Counted from the first letter of the stretch, positions 48,008-57,013 are shown. The stretch: 64,000 bases of DNA from JBHENN01 sp046262015 (GCA_046262015.1 JBHENN010000023.1:5283-69282); one strand, 5' to 3'. Notes: generated from the letters alone by a model not told the origin. Made by a program: numbers and translations.

Positions 48008-49261
48008 TCACATGAGGTTCGGGGTGTGCAGGTCGGACAGGTGCCGAGCCTGGCCCTCGTCGAACCCCGCGGCGCGCAGACGCTTGATCCGATTCGCGTC
48101 CATCTGACGCATAAGGCCCTTCACCGCGGCAGCTCCTTCGCTCAGGTCCGACACGTTCAGGGACCCGGCGGCCATGACCGTCAACGATTCGCCGATCACC
48201 GGACTGAGCCCGGAGAGCGACACCAGCTTGGCGGCGCGCCCTTCGACCGCGGCGGAGAGCTCTCGCCGTTTGTCGGGGTCCAGACCGACGACGCGCCGGA
48301 CGTGTGCGATGCCGAACCTGACGTGGCGCAGCTCGTCCCGGTGCGCGAGCCGCGCCGCGGTGGCGGTCGCGCGATCGGGCGCGTGGCGTTCGATGAACCG
48401 GAGGAGGTCGAGGAAGGTCCCTTCACCGAGGACGTTCAAGAGCAAGGCGGCGGCGCTGAAGTCCCGCTCCTCGAGAAGCGTGTGGAGCGAGAGCTCCGTG
48501 GATGCCAGCGCGTAGCCGTTGTACCCGCCGACGAGGGAACGTTTCGTGAACACCTCGACGTGGCGCGCTTCATCGTGGACGTGACTCGCCAGCCACAACA
48601 AGACCTCGACATAGGCGGGGTTGACCCTGCGCAGGAAATAGGACGGGACGTAGAGCGCCGCATACTCGTTCTGGGCGACGTAGGTCATGACCTGCGCGAC
48701 GGCTCGCTCGATATCGTCGGGAAGGTCTTTCGCCGCCTCCCACGGGATGTCCACGCTCGCATCCCACTGCGCCGCCGATGCCCTTTCGGCAAGATCGGCT
48801 ATCTCGTCGGTCCACATGCGGTCCCGCTCGTTGAGCTGCCAGTCGAAAGGTGGCGCGCCCTCTTCCCGCTCCGCCCCGATGGGCGAGAGCCCCCGGCCGC
48901 CTTCGACCCGGTCCGGGAGGGGGACCCGACGCCTCAGGTCGGCGGTGTGCAGCTCCGAGCCCGTGCGCAGCGGCAGTCCGGCGTCGCGATCCACAAGGTC
49001 GCCGGCAAGGATGCGCGTCGAGGGACCGCGCCGGACCCGGACCACGTAGGCGCGCCTCGGAACGTTCCCTTCGACCTTCTCGTCAACCACCTGATGGCCG
49101 GCCACCCGGGCCCAGCCGGGGAGCTGCAGCGCGGTCTCCCGGGACGCGGTGGCGACCTCGAGCTCGTGACCGACCTCAACTCTTTGCAGGCTCGCCTGCA
49201 GCAGCGTCTCGAGGCCCCCGCCGAGCTCCAGCTCGCCGGCGTCGCACCTCCGGACGGTCAC
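48008..49261 (-). CDS. Degenerate TusA-like domain fused to ferritin-like diiron domain
   Basis: A 417-residue protein with two parts. Residues 1-76 resemble TusA: LETLLQASLQRVEVGHEL, LQLPGWARVAGHQVVDEKVEG and AYVVRV follow the TusA strand order, but the catalytic CPxP site is replaced by a Gly-rich LGGGLE segment. Residues about 150-400 are all-helical with six diiron ligands in classic spacing: Glu199, Glu231 and His234 (DEARH), Glu280 (LGEG), Glu310 and His313 (DELRH). A 70-residue linker joins them. It is likely an oxygen-activating or oxidase-type enzyme guided by a sulfur-carrier-like domain. The GTG at 49261 overlaps the next upstream stop by four bases. The function is unknown. Confidence 0.75.
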   Translation of the reverse strand: MTVRRCDAGELELGGGLETLLQASLQRVEVGHELEVATASRETALQLPGWARVAGHQVVDEKVEGNVPRRAYVVRVRRGPSTRILAGDLVDRDAGLPLRTGSELHTADLRRRVPLPDRVEGGRGLSPIGAEREEGAPPFDWQLNERDRMWTDEIADLAERASAAQWDASVDIPWEAAKDLPDDIERAVAQVMTYVAQNEYAALYVPSYFLRRVNPAYVEVLLWLASHVHDEARHVEVFTKRSLVGGYNGYALASTELSLHTLLEERDFSAAALLLNVLGEGTFLDLLRFIERHAPDRATATAARLAHRDELRHVRFGIAHVRRVVGLDPDKRRELSAAVEGRAAKLVSLSGLSPVIGESLTVMAAGSLNVSDLSEGAAAVKGLMRQMDANRIKRLRAAGFDEGQARHLSDLHTPNLM

Positions 49262-50082
49262 GGCAGGTAGCCCTGGGCCCTCATGGCCTCCTCGAGATCT
49301 GCGTAGCCCGACCTGTCACCCGGGAGCCACCGCTTCACACCCTCGAGATCCATGGCATTGCGGAGCTCGGGATCGTTGTGATCCATCGCGAGCAGCGCGG
49401 CCTGCCACCTCTGCGCCAACTCGTCGTCGAACGTGGGCAGCGCGGTGAAGTTGCAGTGGTAGTAGGTCGGGCTCCTCCAGCACACCGCGAGCTCGCCGGT
49501 AGCGGGTGCGCCGTCGGCCACCAGGCGCGCCCAGGTTGCATCCCCGAGAGCACCGGCATCGGCCGCCCCCTGAGCGACCGCGCGGATCACCCGCAGCTCG
49601 GAGTCGCCCGTGTCTCCGTGCTTGCCGAGGTCGGTATCGAAGCGCACCAACTCGCACTGAGCGGCCACGTCCAGCCCGGCGCGTCCGAGGTAGTGGACGG
49701 GCAGGATCGCCGCGTGCCCGGAGTCCCTGCTGCCGAGCGCCAGACGCTTGCCGGCCAGCTCCTCGACGTGCTCGAACGGGGCGCTCTTGGGAGCGACGAT
49801 CACCGTTGCGAACCCCGCGTCGACGTCGCGCATGCCGAGGATCCTGGTTCCTTTGCCGACCCGGTGCTCGGCGACCAGGAAAGCGGTGTTCGTGTTCCAC
49901 GCGATGTCGACGTCGCCGGCGATCAGCGCCTCGACCAGCCGCTCGTAGTTCGAGTACAGGACGTAGTCGGTCGCCACCCCCTGTTCCTCGAAGTAGCCGC
50001 GGAACGCCTCCCAGATCGTTACGACGCGGGGGTGATAGGAGACCGCCCCGATCGTTACCGGCCGTCTCTGGGCAGCGCTCAT
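49258..50082 (-). CDS. PhnD/SsuA-like periplasmic-binding-fold protein without signal peptide
   Basis: A 274-residue type 2 substrate-binding fold. It reads VTIGAVSYHPRVVTIWEAF, ERLVEALIAGDVDIAWNTNTAFLVAE, then GFATVIVAPKSAPFEHVEEL and LALGSRDSGHAAILP, as in phosphonate/phosphite-type (PhnD) proteins. The start at 50082 begins directly with the first strand; there is no signal peptide or lipobox, and no ABC permease or ATPase lies nearby. It therefore probably works in the cytoplasm as a sensor or substrate carrier, or as an enzyme. The stop overlaps the diiron fusion gene and the start overlaps the acyl-CoA-dehydrogenase-like gene, both by four bases. Confidence 0.8.
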   Translation of the reverse strand: MSAAQRRPVTIGAVSYHPRVVTIWEAFRGYFEEQGVATDYVLYSNYERLVEALIAGDVDIAWNTNTAFLVAEHRVGKGTRILGMRDVDAGFATVIVAPKSAPFEHVEELAGKRLALGSRDSGHAAILPVHYLGRAGLDVAAQCELVRFDTDLGKHGDTGDSELRVIRAVAQGAADAGALGDATWARLVADGAPATGELAVCWRSPTYYHCNFTALPTFDDELAQRWQAALLAMDHNDPELRNAMDLEGVKRWLPGDRSGYADLEEAMRAQGYLP

Positions 50083-51206
50083 GGAACCGGCAACCCGGTC
50101 AGGGCCTTACCTATCCAGCTGCGGAGCACGGCATTGGTCGGGGCCATCACCGCGCCCGCATGAGCGTCCCGGAAGTGGCGCTCGATCGGGAGGCTCGGGG
50201 TGTAGCCCTGGCCTCCGGTTGCCGTCAGGGCGAGCCGTGTCACCTCGGCGGCGGCCTCGGTAGCAGCGACCTTCGCCTCCATGATCGCGACGAGCGCGGT
50301 CGGATCACCATGCTCGCCCAGCGCGGCGGCGTCCCGGACCAGAAGCCGCGCCGCGCGCGTCTTCAGATCCATATCCGCGAGGAGGTGCTGGATGTACGGG
50401 ATCTCGGCCAGCGAGGTTCCATCCGGATAGGTCCGCCCCCTCGCATGCGCTGCGGCCGCTGCGGTCGCCGCGGCCGCGATACCGACGTTCGTCGCGGCCA
50501 GCCCGACGAGGAAGCAGGGCGCAACCACCTCGAACACGAGGGCCACGCCCTGGCCGGGCAAGCCGATGCGGGCGTCGTTCTCGAGCGCGACGTCGTGAAG
50601 GCGCATCGCGATGCTGGAGTTGCCCGCCATGCCGAGACCCTGCCACTCACCTTCGAACGACAAGCCCGCCGCGCCGCGCTCGACCACATAGGCGTCGGCC
50701 GCGCCATCTTCGTCGGACTGCACCAGCAGCAGGTAGAGATCGGCCTGTCCTCCCGACGTCACGAAGCTCTTCGTCCCCGACACCTGCACGGATCCGTTGG
50801 TTCGGTGGACCTTCAGCTCCGGCGCGTAGAAGTGGGCCCCCGTCCCCCGCTCGCTGAACGCAAGCGTCCCCACGCTCCCCGTGGACAACGCGGCCGCGAC
50901 GTCTGCCGCCCTGACCCCTCCTCCGGCCGCGACCGTCGCGGCGGTCACCGAGTGCATCAGATAGACCATCGCCGTCGACGCGCACGCGCTCCCGAGCGTC
51001 TCGCAGGCCAGCGACAGGGCGACGAGGCCACCCCCCGCGCCACCGAGGGACCCGGGCACGACGAGACCGAGCGCGCCTGCGTCGCCGAGGGCGCGGAGGT
51101 TCTGGGCGGGGAACTCTCTCGTGGCGTCGACCGCGGCGGCCGAAGGCCTTATCCGGTCGGCCGCGACCGCCCGGATGGCAGCTTGGATGTCATCGATGCT
51201 CGGCAC
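50079..51206 (-). CDS. Acyl-CoA dehydrogenase-fold flavoprotein lacking the usual catalytic Glu
   Basis: A 375-residue protein with the acyl-CoA dehydrogenase fold. LGLVVPGSLGGAGGG, TLAFSERGTGAHF, SGTKSFVTSGGQADL and the C-terminal GGQGYTPSLPIERHFRDA are family features. Where dehydrogenases have YEGTN, this reads MAPTNAVLRSWIG, so the catalytic Glu is missing. That is typical of flavin monooxygenases and nitro- or N-oxidising members such as DszC-like enzymes, not of true dehydrogenases, although other positions can carry the base. The GTG at 51206 follows GGAGGG; upstream in-frame sequence is the leader. It is the first gene of the operon at 48008-51206. Confidence 0.82.
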   Translation of the reverse strand: MPSIDDIQAAIRAVAADRIRPSAAAVDATREFPAQNLRALGDAGALGLVVPGSLGGAGGGLVALSLACETLGSACASTAMVYLMHSVTAATVAAGGGVRAADVAAALSTGSVGTLAFSERGTGAHFYAPELKVHRTNGSVQVSGTKSFVTSGGQADLYLLLVQSDEDGAADAYVVERGAAGLSFEGEWQGLGMAGNSSIAMRLHDVALENDARIGLPGQGVALVFEVVAPCFLVGLAATNVGIAAAATAAAAAHARGRTYPDGTSLAEIPYIQHLLADMDLKTRAARLLVRDAAALGEHGDPTALVAIMEAKVAATEAAAEVTRLALTATGGQGYTPSLPIERHFRDAHAGAVMAPTNAVLRSWIGKALTGLPVP

Positions 51207-51471
51207 GACTGGGAACCCTCCTCGTTCGAAAGGAAAGACGAGCGCCGCCCCGACCGGGCGACCACCTGCACGGTCGCTCACCGAAGCCTCACGGCACTCA
51301 CCTCCCAACCAGGGCTCACCAGGGTTGAGAAACCTACACGGTGGGCCGCTGCCGGAAGGATCGGCGCAACCCGCCGAGCGGCTGGGGAACGCGCCCTGTC
51401 GGCACGGCGGGCACGCCGGGCGGACGGGTCGCCGACTTAGGATGCGGCCGTCCCCATCCCAGAGGAGCCCC
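51207..51471. other. Divergent 265-base leader region
   Basis: The longest gap of the window, between the acyl-CoA-dehydrogenase-like gene (minus) and a methyltransferase gene (plus). On the minus strand it contains GGGAGG then a GTG-start mini ORF coding MRLR and stop, followed by a hairpin GCGACC-GGTCGC (51258-51277), before the gene's own GAGGAGGG site. This could be a short leader peptide with an attenuator. On the plus strand AGAGGAG lies just before the methyltransferase ATG. I recognise no known riboswitch core and no tRNA in it. Confidence 0.35.
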
Positions 51472-52329
51472 ATGGCCGAGCGCGCGACCTCCCCTCACGA
51501 CATCGCCGGCAGGATCGCCGGCTTCGAGCGCTGGCATTACCGGTTCGAGCTCGACGGCCACGTCACGCCGATCGCCGATCCGACACGGGTCAACCGGCAC
51601 CGCCAACGCAAGCGGTACTTCTTCGACCCGATGGTGGGGTTGTTCGACGGGTCACTCGCGGGCAAGCGGGTGCTCGATCTCGGGTGCAACGCGGGCTTCT
51701 GGTCGCTCGCGGCGATCGAGGCGGGTGCCGGCTTCGTCCTCGGGATCGACGGACGGCAGATGCACGTCGACCAGGCGAACCTCGTGTTCGAGATAAAGAA
51801 GGTCGAGCCGGCGCGCTACCGTTTCGAGGCGGCCAACGTGTACGACTTCGACCTCGCCCGCTTCGGCCCGTTCGACATCGTGCTGAACCTGGGGCTCATG
51901 TACCACATCAGCAAGCACGTCGAGCTGATGGAGAAGATCGCGGACGTGAACGACGACCTCATGGTCGTGGACACCGGACTGGCGAGGATCCCCGGCTCGT
52001 ACCTCAAGATCCGTTACGAGAACGTCGAGAGCCCGCGCAACGCGGTCGACTACGAGCTCGTCATGTCGCCGACCCAGAAGGCCGTCCACGACATCGCCGG
52101 GCAATTCGGGTACCGGGTCGTCACCCTCAAACCCGAGTTCACCGACTGGACCGGCTCGCGCGAGTACCGCTACGGCCGGCGGCGCGCCTTCCTATGCGCC
52201 AAGCAGACGGACCTGGGAGGTCTCCGGGCGCCGACCGAGCCGGTGCGCTCGCGCCCGCAGCTGCAGGACCTCTCGTGGGCCGCGCAGAAGTACGCGGGGC
52301 GGGCCCGCAAGAGGCTCCTCGGCCGCTAA
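51472..52329 (+). CDS. CmoB/DUF1698-like SAM methyltransferase
   Basis: A 285-residue class I methyltransferase. VLDLGCNAGFWSLAAIEAGAG is motif I, GIDGRQMHVDQANLV contains the acidic residue for the ribose, and FDIVLNLGLMYHISKHVELM is motif IV, closely as in CmoB-type (tRNA wobble uridine) and related DUF1698 enzymes. An N-terminal helical lead HYRFELDGHVTPIADP precedes it. It may modify a small molecule or glycan rather than tRNA, because it stands among surface genes. The ATG at 51472 follows AGAGGAG. A convergent YjbQ-family gene ends 18 bases downstream. Confidence 0.82.
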   Translation: MAERATSPHDIAGRIAGFERWHYRFELDGHVTPIADPTRVNRHRQRKRYFFDPMVGLFDGSLAGKRVLDLGCNAGFWSLAAIEAGAGFVLGIDGRQMHVDQANLVFEIKKVEPARYRFEAANVYDFDLARFGPFDIVLNLGLMYHISKHVELMEKIADVNDDLMVVDTGLARIPGSYLKIRYENVESPRNAVDYELVMSPTQKAVHDIAGQFGYRVVTLKPEFTDWTGSREYRYGRRRAFLCAKQTDLGGLRAPTEPVRSRPQLQDLSWAAQKYAGRARKRLLGR

Positions 52330-52347
52330 CCCGGGTCCCGACGGTCC

Positions 52348-52752
52348 TCAGCCGGGGACGAACGACAACCGCACGTTCCTGCGGGGGTTGTCCCGGTTGG
52401 GATCGACCAGCACGACGCTCTGCCACGTACCGAGGGCGAGCCGACCCTCCACGACCGGCAGCGTGACCGACGGCGCCAGGAAGGCGGGTAGGACGTGGTC
52501 GGCCCCGTGACCGGGCGAGCCGTGGCGGTGGGCGTAACGGTCGTCCCGCGGCAGGAGCCGGTCGAGCGCATCCTGCAGATCGCTCTCGGTGCCGGAGCCC
52601 GTCTCGATGACGGCGAGGCCCGCGGTCGCATGAGGGACGAAGACGTGGACCAGGCCTTCGGCTCCCGCAGCTGCAGCGAACCGTTCGACCTCGGTCGTCA
52701 CATCGCAGAACGTCCGGGTCGACATGTCGAGCGCGAGCACCTCAGTCTTCAT
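52348..52752 (-). CDS. YjbQ family protein (UPF0047)
   Basis: A 134-residue trimeric beta-fold protein. VHVFVPHATAGLAVIETG, the His cluster HRHGSPGHGADHVLP and LGTWQSVVLVDPNRDN are the family signature. Members show weak thiamine-phosphate-synthase-like activity, and the His residues bind a metal, but the true role is unsettled. The ATG at 52752 overlaps the stop of the sulfotransferase gene by eleven bases, so it is part of that operon. No thiamine gene is nearby. Confidence 0.88.
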   Translation of the reverse strand: MKTEVLALDMSTRTFCDVTTEVERFAAAAGAEGLVHVFVPHATAGLAVIETGSGTESDLQDALDRLLPRDDRYAHRHGSPGHGADHVLPAFLAPSVTLPVVEGRLALGTWQSVVLVDPNRDNPRRNVRLSFVPG

Positions 52753-53692
52753 CGAGCGCGTACCCCAGCTTGTCCATCGTCGGGCGTATCAGAGGAACGA
52801 CCGACCGTATCTCCTCGGGATTCTCCCGCCTCCATTTCCCGCGTTCGGGGGGCGTAACGGTATTGATCGGCTCGAGGCGGCGCGCCTTGGCGCGCACGGC
52901 ATCCTCGAGAGGTAGATCCAGGAACGCCATCAACCGCTCGGTCTCTTCGACGGGACGCTCCACCAGGTCTTCGTAGGAGAGCTCGATCCACCGCTGGGGG
53001 TCCACGCCGGCGGCCGCTTCGAGAGCGAGCTCGTTCGACGCGCTCCACTGGCGCGCGCACACGACCTCCAGGGGACCGTCGAGGTCGTCCCGCCAGCCCG
53101 GGTAGAGCACGAACTTCCACCATGCGGGATCGACGCCGGGAATGCGATGAGGTTCGGGAAGCCGGTACGTCCGGTACCGAGGCGAGCGCCACGCGTTGAT
53201 CAACGAATTGACGTTGTCGCGCCCATCGCGCTTGAGGAAGACGAAGCGGGCGTCGGGGAAGAGCGCGTCGACCCATCCGATGCGCACGACGTTGCGCGGA
53301 GCCTTGTCGAGCAGGCGGTGACGCACCCCGGAGATCAAGAAGAACGACCTGCGGATGCGCGCTGCTTGAGCAGGGGTCAGGTCGTCCGGTGTCAGCACGT
53401 TCGAGGTCCACCCCCGCAGCGCGGGGTGATGGTCGGCCTCCCAGATCTCGTGGCCCTCCCCGGGCCACCGGCGGATGCGCGGCGACGCCGCCACGATGAC
53501 CGTGAGGAGCGACGTCCCCGACCGCGGCGCGCCGACGATGAAGATGGGACGGTCCAGGCGCCCCCCGAGGACGTACGCGGGCAGGTGCGCCGTCTGGCGG
53601 GCCCGCAGAATGACGCGACTGAGGCGCTGGCGCGCCGTGGGGTTCGGCGCGGTCCTCAGGCTGCGACGGACGGCGCGCCGGTCTAGCGACAT
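52742..53692 (-). CDS. PAPS-dependent sulfotransferase family protein
   Basis: A 316-residue protein with the phosphosulfate loop GAPRSGTSLL near residue 54 and the 3'-phosphate region LFPDARFVFLKRDGRDNVNSL. LLDKAPRNVVRIGW and SYEDLVERPVEET are further family stretches. It should transfer sulfate from PAPS to a glycan, lipid or small metabolite in the cytoplasm. I start at the ATG at 53692; an in-frame extension would run through the end of the flippase gene. The flippase, O-antigen ligase and this gene lie in one minus-strand run, so a sulfated surface polysaccharide is a reasonable inference. Confidence 0.87.
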   Translation of the reverse strand: MSLDRRAVRRSLRTAPNPTARQRLSRVILRARQTAHLPAYVLGGRLDRPIFIVGAPRSGTSLLTVIVAASPRIRRWPGEGHEIWEADHHPALRGWTSNVLTPDDLTPAQAARIRRSFFLISGVRHRLLDKAPRNVVRIGWVDALFPDARFVFLKRDGRDNVNSLINAWRSPRYRTYRLPEPHRIPGVDPAWWKFVLYPGWRDDLDGPLEVVCARQWSASNELALEAAAGVDPQRWIELSYEDLVERPVEETERLMAFLDLPLEDAVRAKARRLEPINTVTPPERGKWRRENPEEIRSVVPLIRPTMDKLGYALDED

Positions 53693-53711
53693 CGGCGCTC
53701 GAAACGGGACG

Positions 53712-55286
53712 TCACGAGCGTCTCCGGCCGGCGCGCCCCACGCGCGCCCGGATCTGCTCCCACACGTAGCGCTCCTCGGCATCGACCCCTAACGCGCGCA
53801 GGACCAGCACGTATACGACCCCGGCCAGGGCGACTCCGGCTGCTTCGAGCCAGCGGTCACCGCCGGGTACGAGCCGCCACGCGAGGAGGGTCGCGGCACC
53901 CGCAGCGGTTGCGGCGACGGGCTTGAGGAACGACCTGCCGAAGGGTTGCACCCCCACGAGTATCTTCGCCTGGATGACGCGCGCGGTGTTGACGACCGCG
54001 GTGACGATCGCGTCGACGACGGCCATCCCGACCATGCCGTGCTCGGGCACGATCCAGAAACCGAGCCCGGCGTACAGCGCGACGCCGGCGACCGAGTTGA
54101 TGAGGTTGACGACGGGACGACCGGTCATCGACAGCACGTAGCCGGTGGGACCGGTCCCCGTATAGAAGAGGTTGCCGGCGGCAAGGATGGCCACCACGGG
54201 AGCGGCCTCCACGGCGCTCGGCCCCCCTGCTATCCGTGCGAACAGGTCGGGTTCAAGGATCAGCGCGGCGAACACCGGGAACGAGAAGGTCGCGACCCAG
54301 CGGGTGATCGTCTTGTAGAGCGACTCGAGCCGCTCCATCTCGCCCTTGTGATGCAGCTCGGATACGACCGGCGCCCAGATGTTCAGGATGCCGCTGAGGA
54401 AGACGCCGCCGGGACCCTGGATCGAGAGGGCGAGCCCGAACAGGCCGACCTCGCGGTCCGAGCGCAGCACGCCCAGGAGGAGGACCCCCAGCCCGAGCGC
54501 CTGGATGCCGAGCAGGGACGCTCCCGCCTGCGGCAATGCGAAGCGCACCATGGGACCCGGCTCGCCGTGGGGGGCCGCGGCGCGCTCGTCCGCGGTGAGG
54601 ATCCTGCGGAAGTACCAGATACCCGCGAGGGTGCCCAGGCCGATGCTGACCACCAGGCTCGAGACCGCTCCGACGACCTCGAAGCCCAGCGCGAGCGCGC
54701 CGACGCCGAGCGCGAACCGGGCGAGCGGCTGGATGATGTTGCCCACGATCACCGACGGGACCATGGTTCGGTACGCCTGGGTGCAGTAGCGCAGCACCTG
54801 CATGAACGCGAACAGGGGTATGTACGCCGCCCCGATGCGGAACAGCTCGGCGAGCTCGGCTCGGTCCGAGGGGCTCTCCTGGAACATCCCCGCGAGCAGG
54901 GGCGCCGATAGCACGAACGCGACCGTGACGATCGCCGACGCGATCGCGCTTCCGGAGAGGCCGACCCGCGCCGCTCCTCGCACTCCCCCATGGTCGCCGC
55001 CGGCGCGAGCGCGCGCGATCCAGCGCATGGCAGCGTAGTTGAAACCGGCCAGACCGAGCTGGCCCGCGATCGCCAGGACCTGGGCCACGATCCGATAGAG
55101 GCCGTACGCGGCGGCGTCGAGCAACCGGAACGCGATGAACGTGAAGAGCGACGACACGCCGCGCGCCGAGATCTGGCCGACGATCTGCACACCGCCGCCG
55201 CGCGCCACCGTCCGCACGTCTGCGGCGGCCTCGCCGGACAGGCGGCCCGCGCCGGGGTCGGGTGCGGGGGTCTCGGGATCGGTCAC
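53712..55286 (-). CDS. Polysaccharide flippase (MOP superfamily)
   Basis: A 524-residue protein with about fourteen membrane helices. It opens GGGVQIVGQISARGVSSLFTFIAFRLL and has the repeated LPQAGASLLGIQALGLGVLLLG and TGPTGYVLSMTGRPVVN stretches, as in Wzx and other MurJ/MATE-type polysaccharide exporters. It would flip a lipid-linked oligosaccharide to the outer face of the membrane. It starts with GTG at 55286, overlapping the O-antigen ligase stop by four bases. Next to a ligase-polymerase-like protein this is a standard Wzx/Wzy-type pair. Confidence 0.9.
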   Translation of the reverse strand: MTDPETPAPDPGAGRLSGEAAADVRTVARGGGVQIVGQISARGVSSLFTFIAFRLLDAAAYGLYRIVAQVLAIAGQLGLAGFNYAAMRWIARARAGGDHGGVRGAARVGLSGSAIASAIVTVAFVLSAPLLAGMFQESPSDRAELAELFRIGAAYIPLFAFMQVLRYCTQAYRTMVPSVIVGNIIQPLARFALGVGALALGFEVVGAVSSLVVSIGLGTLAGIWYFRRILTADERAAAPHGEPGPMVRFALPQAGASLLGIQALGLGVLLLGVLRSDREVGLFGLALSIQGPGGVFLSGILNIWAPVVSELHHKGEMERLESLYKTITRWVATFSFPVFAALILEPDLFARIAGGPSAVEAAPVVAILAAGNLFYTGTGPTGYVLSMTGRPVVNLINSVAGVALYAGLGFWIVPEHGMVGMAVVDAIVTAVVNTARVIQAKILVGVQPFGRSFLKPVAATAAGAATLLAWRLVPGGDRWLEAAGVALAGVVYVLVLRALGVDAEERYVWEQIRARVGRAGRRRS

Positions 55287-57013
55287 GAGGGATCGTCCCG
55301 CGCTTTGCGGCCGCCCGTCTTCCACGGCAGCAGCGGCGCGCCCAGGGACAGCGTGCCTGCCGTCGCCAGTCCGATCAGGAGCGAGATCGTCAGGTCGTAG
55401 ACCGGCTCGACGTAGAGGCTGAGGATCACCGCGTGCGCTCCCGCGGTCACGATCGAAGCGGCCGCCAGGGTCGAGAAGAGTCGCTCGTCTCCCTTCAGGA
55501 CGACCGCCCCGGCACGCGCGTGGAGACCCGCCGCGACGTACAGCGCCACGATCAACAGAAGGCCGGGAACGCCGGTGCGGAACAGATAGTTCAAGAAGGT
55601 CGAGTGGGTGCCGGCGGGCGGTATGTAGCGCCCGCCCGGCGACACGTTGCCCTCGTCGTCGCGCGGCCGCTCCGTCCCGTAGCCGAGCAGCACGTGGATC
55701 CCGTCGACCTTCTCGACGGTGTCCTCGTAGAGAGCTCGGCGCGTCCCGATGCTGCCTTCGGCGCCGGCGCGCGCGTGGAGCGGATCGTCTCCGTAGCGCC
55801 ACACGAAGACCACGGTGAGGACGACGGCGCCGGCGGCGAACGCTCCGAGCACCTGCAGCTTGCGACGACCCGCCAGGCGCCCGTCGACGAGGAGATAGAG
55901 GATGCCGAGGGCGATCGCGATCCATGCGCCGCGAGCGAGCGAGAACCCCGCACCGAAGAGGCACGAGGCGGCTCCGATGCGGCCGAGCAGCTTCCTCCTG
56001 CGATCGCCGGACCACGCGAGGAAGAACGTGAGGGGGAAGACCGCGGCGCAGGCACCCGCATAGGTCAACGCGTTGCGCGGGAGCGAGCGCAGACGCGGCA
56101 CGACGTTCGCCGGAGCGAGACCGACGTTGTCGTACGCGAGCTCGATATCCAGTCGCCGGAGGTCGTCGGCGACGTCGCGGGCGGACCCATCGAAGCGCAC
56201 GACCAGCTCGTTCTCGTACGCCCCGAACCGCGGCTTGAAGACCTCGAAGTCGGGGATGCCCTCGATCCGGGCGCGTACCAACCTGCGCTTGAGCTGGCGC
56301 GCACCGGAGTCGTTGGCGAACGCGTACTTGATCATCCCGGTGATGTTCGGGAACGCGTTCACCCCGTACGCCTCTTCGACCCGCTCACTCACGTCGGTGT
56401 TCTGCAACGGCTGGATCGGAACGCCGACCCATTGCACGAACACCCCCACCGACAGGACCGTGACGAACAACGTCAGCGCGGCTACCGCCTGCACTCGTGC
56501 CTCGAGGTCGCGCAGCTGGTCCACGACGGCAACGATCACGACGCTGGCGATGCCTTGCATGCCGGCGAGCAGCAGGAAGTGCTTGAAATCGCTGCGGGTG
56601 ATGACGAGCACGCCGAGGCAGGTCCAGAAAGCGAGCCCGAGGGGGATGACGAGCCATCTCCCTCCCCGCGGGAACCGGCGTTCGCGCGCCACCAGGTAGA
56701 TCCACCGCAGCGCGACCGCGGTCCACCCCGCCAGCACCACGAACGGCAACATGTCGACGAGCCATCCCGCCACGCCGAAGAACAGCGGCGAGACGAGGGC
56801 CAGGGGGAAGGGCAGCACCAGGGCCGCGGCTGCAGCCGCGGCGGTGAACAGCCACATCGCCACGACTCCGCCTACGAGCGTCTGGGTCCCCCATGCGACG
56901 AGTCCTCCCGCCAAGCACGTGGCGGTTACAACCCAGAGGAGCCGAGCGCTGCGGCCCGGCGATCCCGCCGGGAGACGATCGAGCAGCCTTGCTCCGCGCA
57001 CGGGTGGGGTCAA
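55283..57013 (-). CDS. O-antigen ligase/polymerase-like membrane protein
   Basis: A 576-residue protein with about ten membrane helices and a large extracytoplasmic loop containing NAFPNITGMIKYAFAN and VLLGYGTERPRDDEG. GLAFWTCLGVLVITRSDFKHF and AGTHSTFLNYLFRTGVPGLLL resemble the WaaL/Wzy loop region where conserved Arg and His handle the lipid-linked donor. It would polymerise or ligate flipped repeat units. The TTG start at 57013 overlaps the stop of the upstream gene (TTGA), so the three genes are coupled. Precise role (polymerase or ligase) cannot be told from sequence. Confidence 0.82.
   Translation of the reverse strand: MTPPVRGARLLDRLPAGSPGRSARLLWVVTATCLAGGLVAWGTQTLVGGVVAMWLFTAAAAAAALVLPFPLALVSPLFFGVAGWLVDMLPFVVLAGWTAVALRWIYLVARERRFPRGGRWLVIPLGLAFWTCLGVLVITRSDFKHFLLLAGMQGIASVVIVAVVDQLRDLEARVQAVAALTLFVTVLSVGVFVQWVGVPIQPLQNTDVSERVEEAYGVNAFPNITGMIKYAFANDSGARQLKRRLVRARIEGIPDFEVFKPRFGAYENELVVRFDGSARDVADDLRRLDIELAYDNVGLAPANVVPRLRSLPRNALTYAGACAAVFPLTFFLAWSGDRRRKLLGRIGAASCLFGAGFSLARGAWIAIALGILYLLVDGRLAGRRKLQVLGAFAAGAVVLTVVFVWRYGDDPLHARAGAEGSIGTRRALYEDTVEKVDGIHVLLGYGTERPRDDEGNVSPGGRYIPPAGTHSTFLNYLFRTGVPGLLLIVALYVAAGLHARAGAVVLKGDERLFSTLAAASIVTAGAHAVILSLYVEPVYDLTISLLIGLATAGTLSLGAPLLPWKTGGRKARDDPS

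Noticed and set aside
51207..51471. Possible SAM, B12, guanidine or TPP riboswitch in the 265-base gap
   Set aside because: I looked for the conserved cores on both strands and found none. Only a generic hairpin and short uORF remain, reported as a weak finding.
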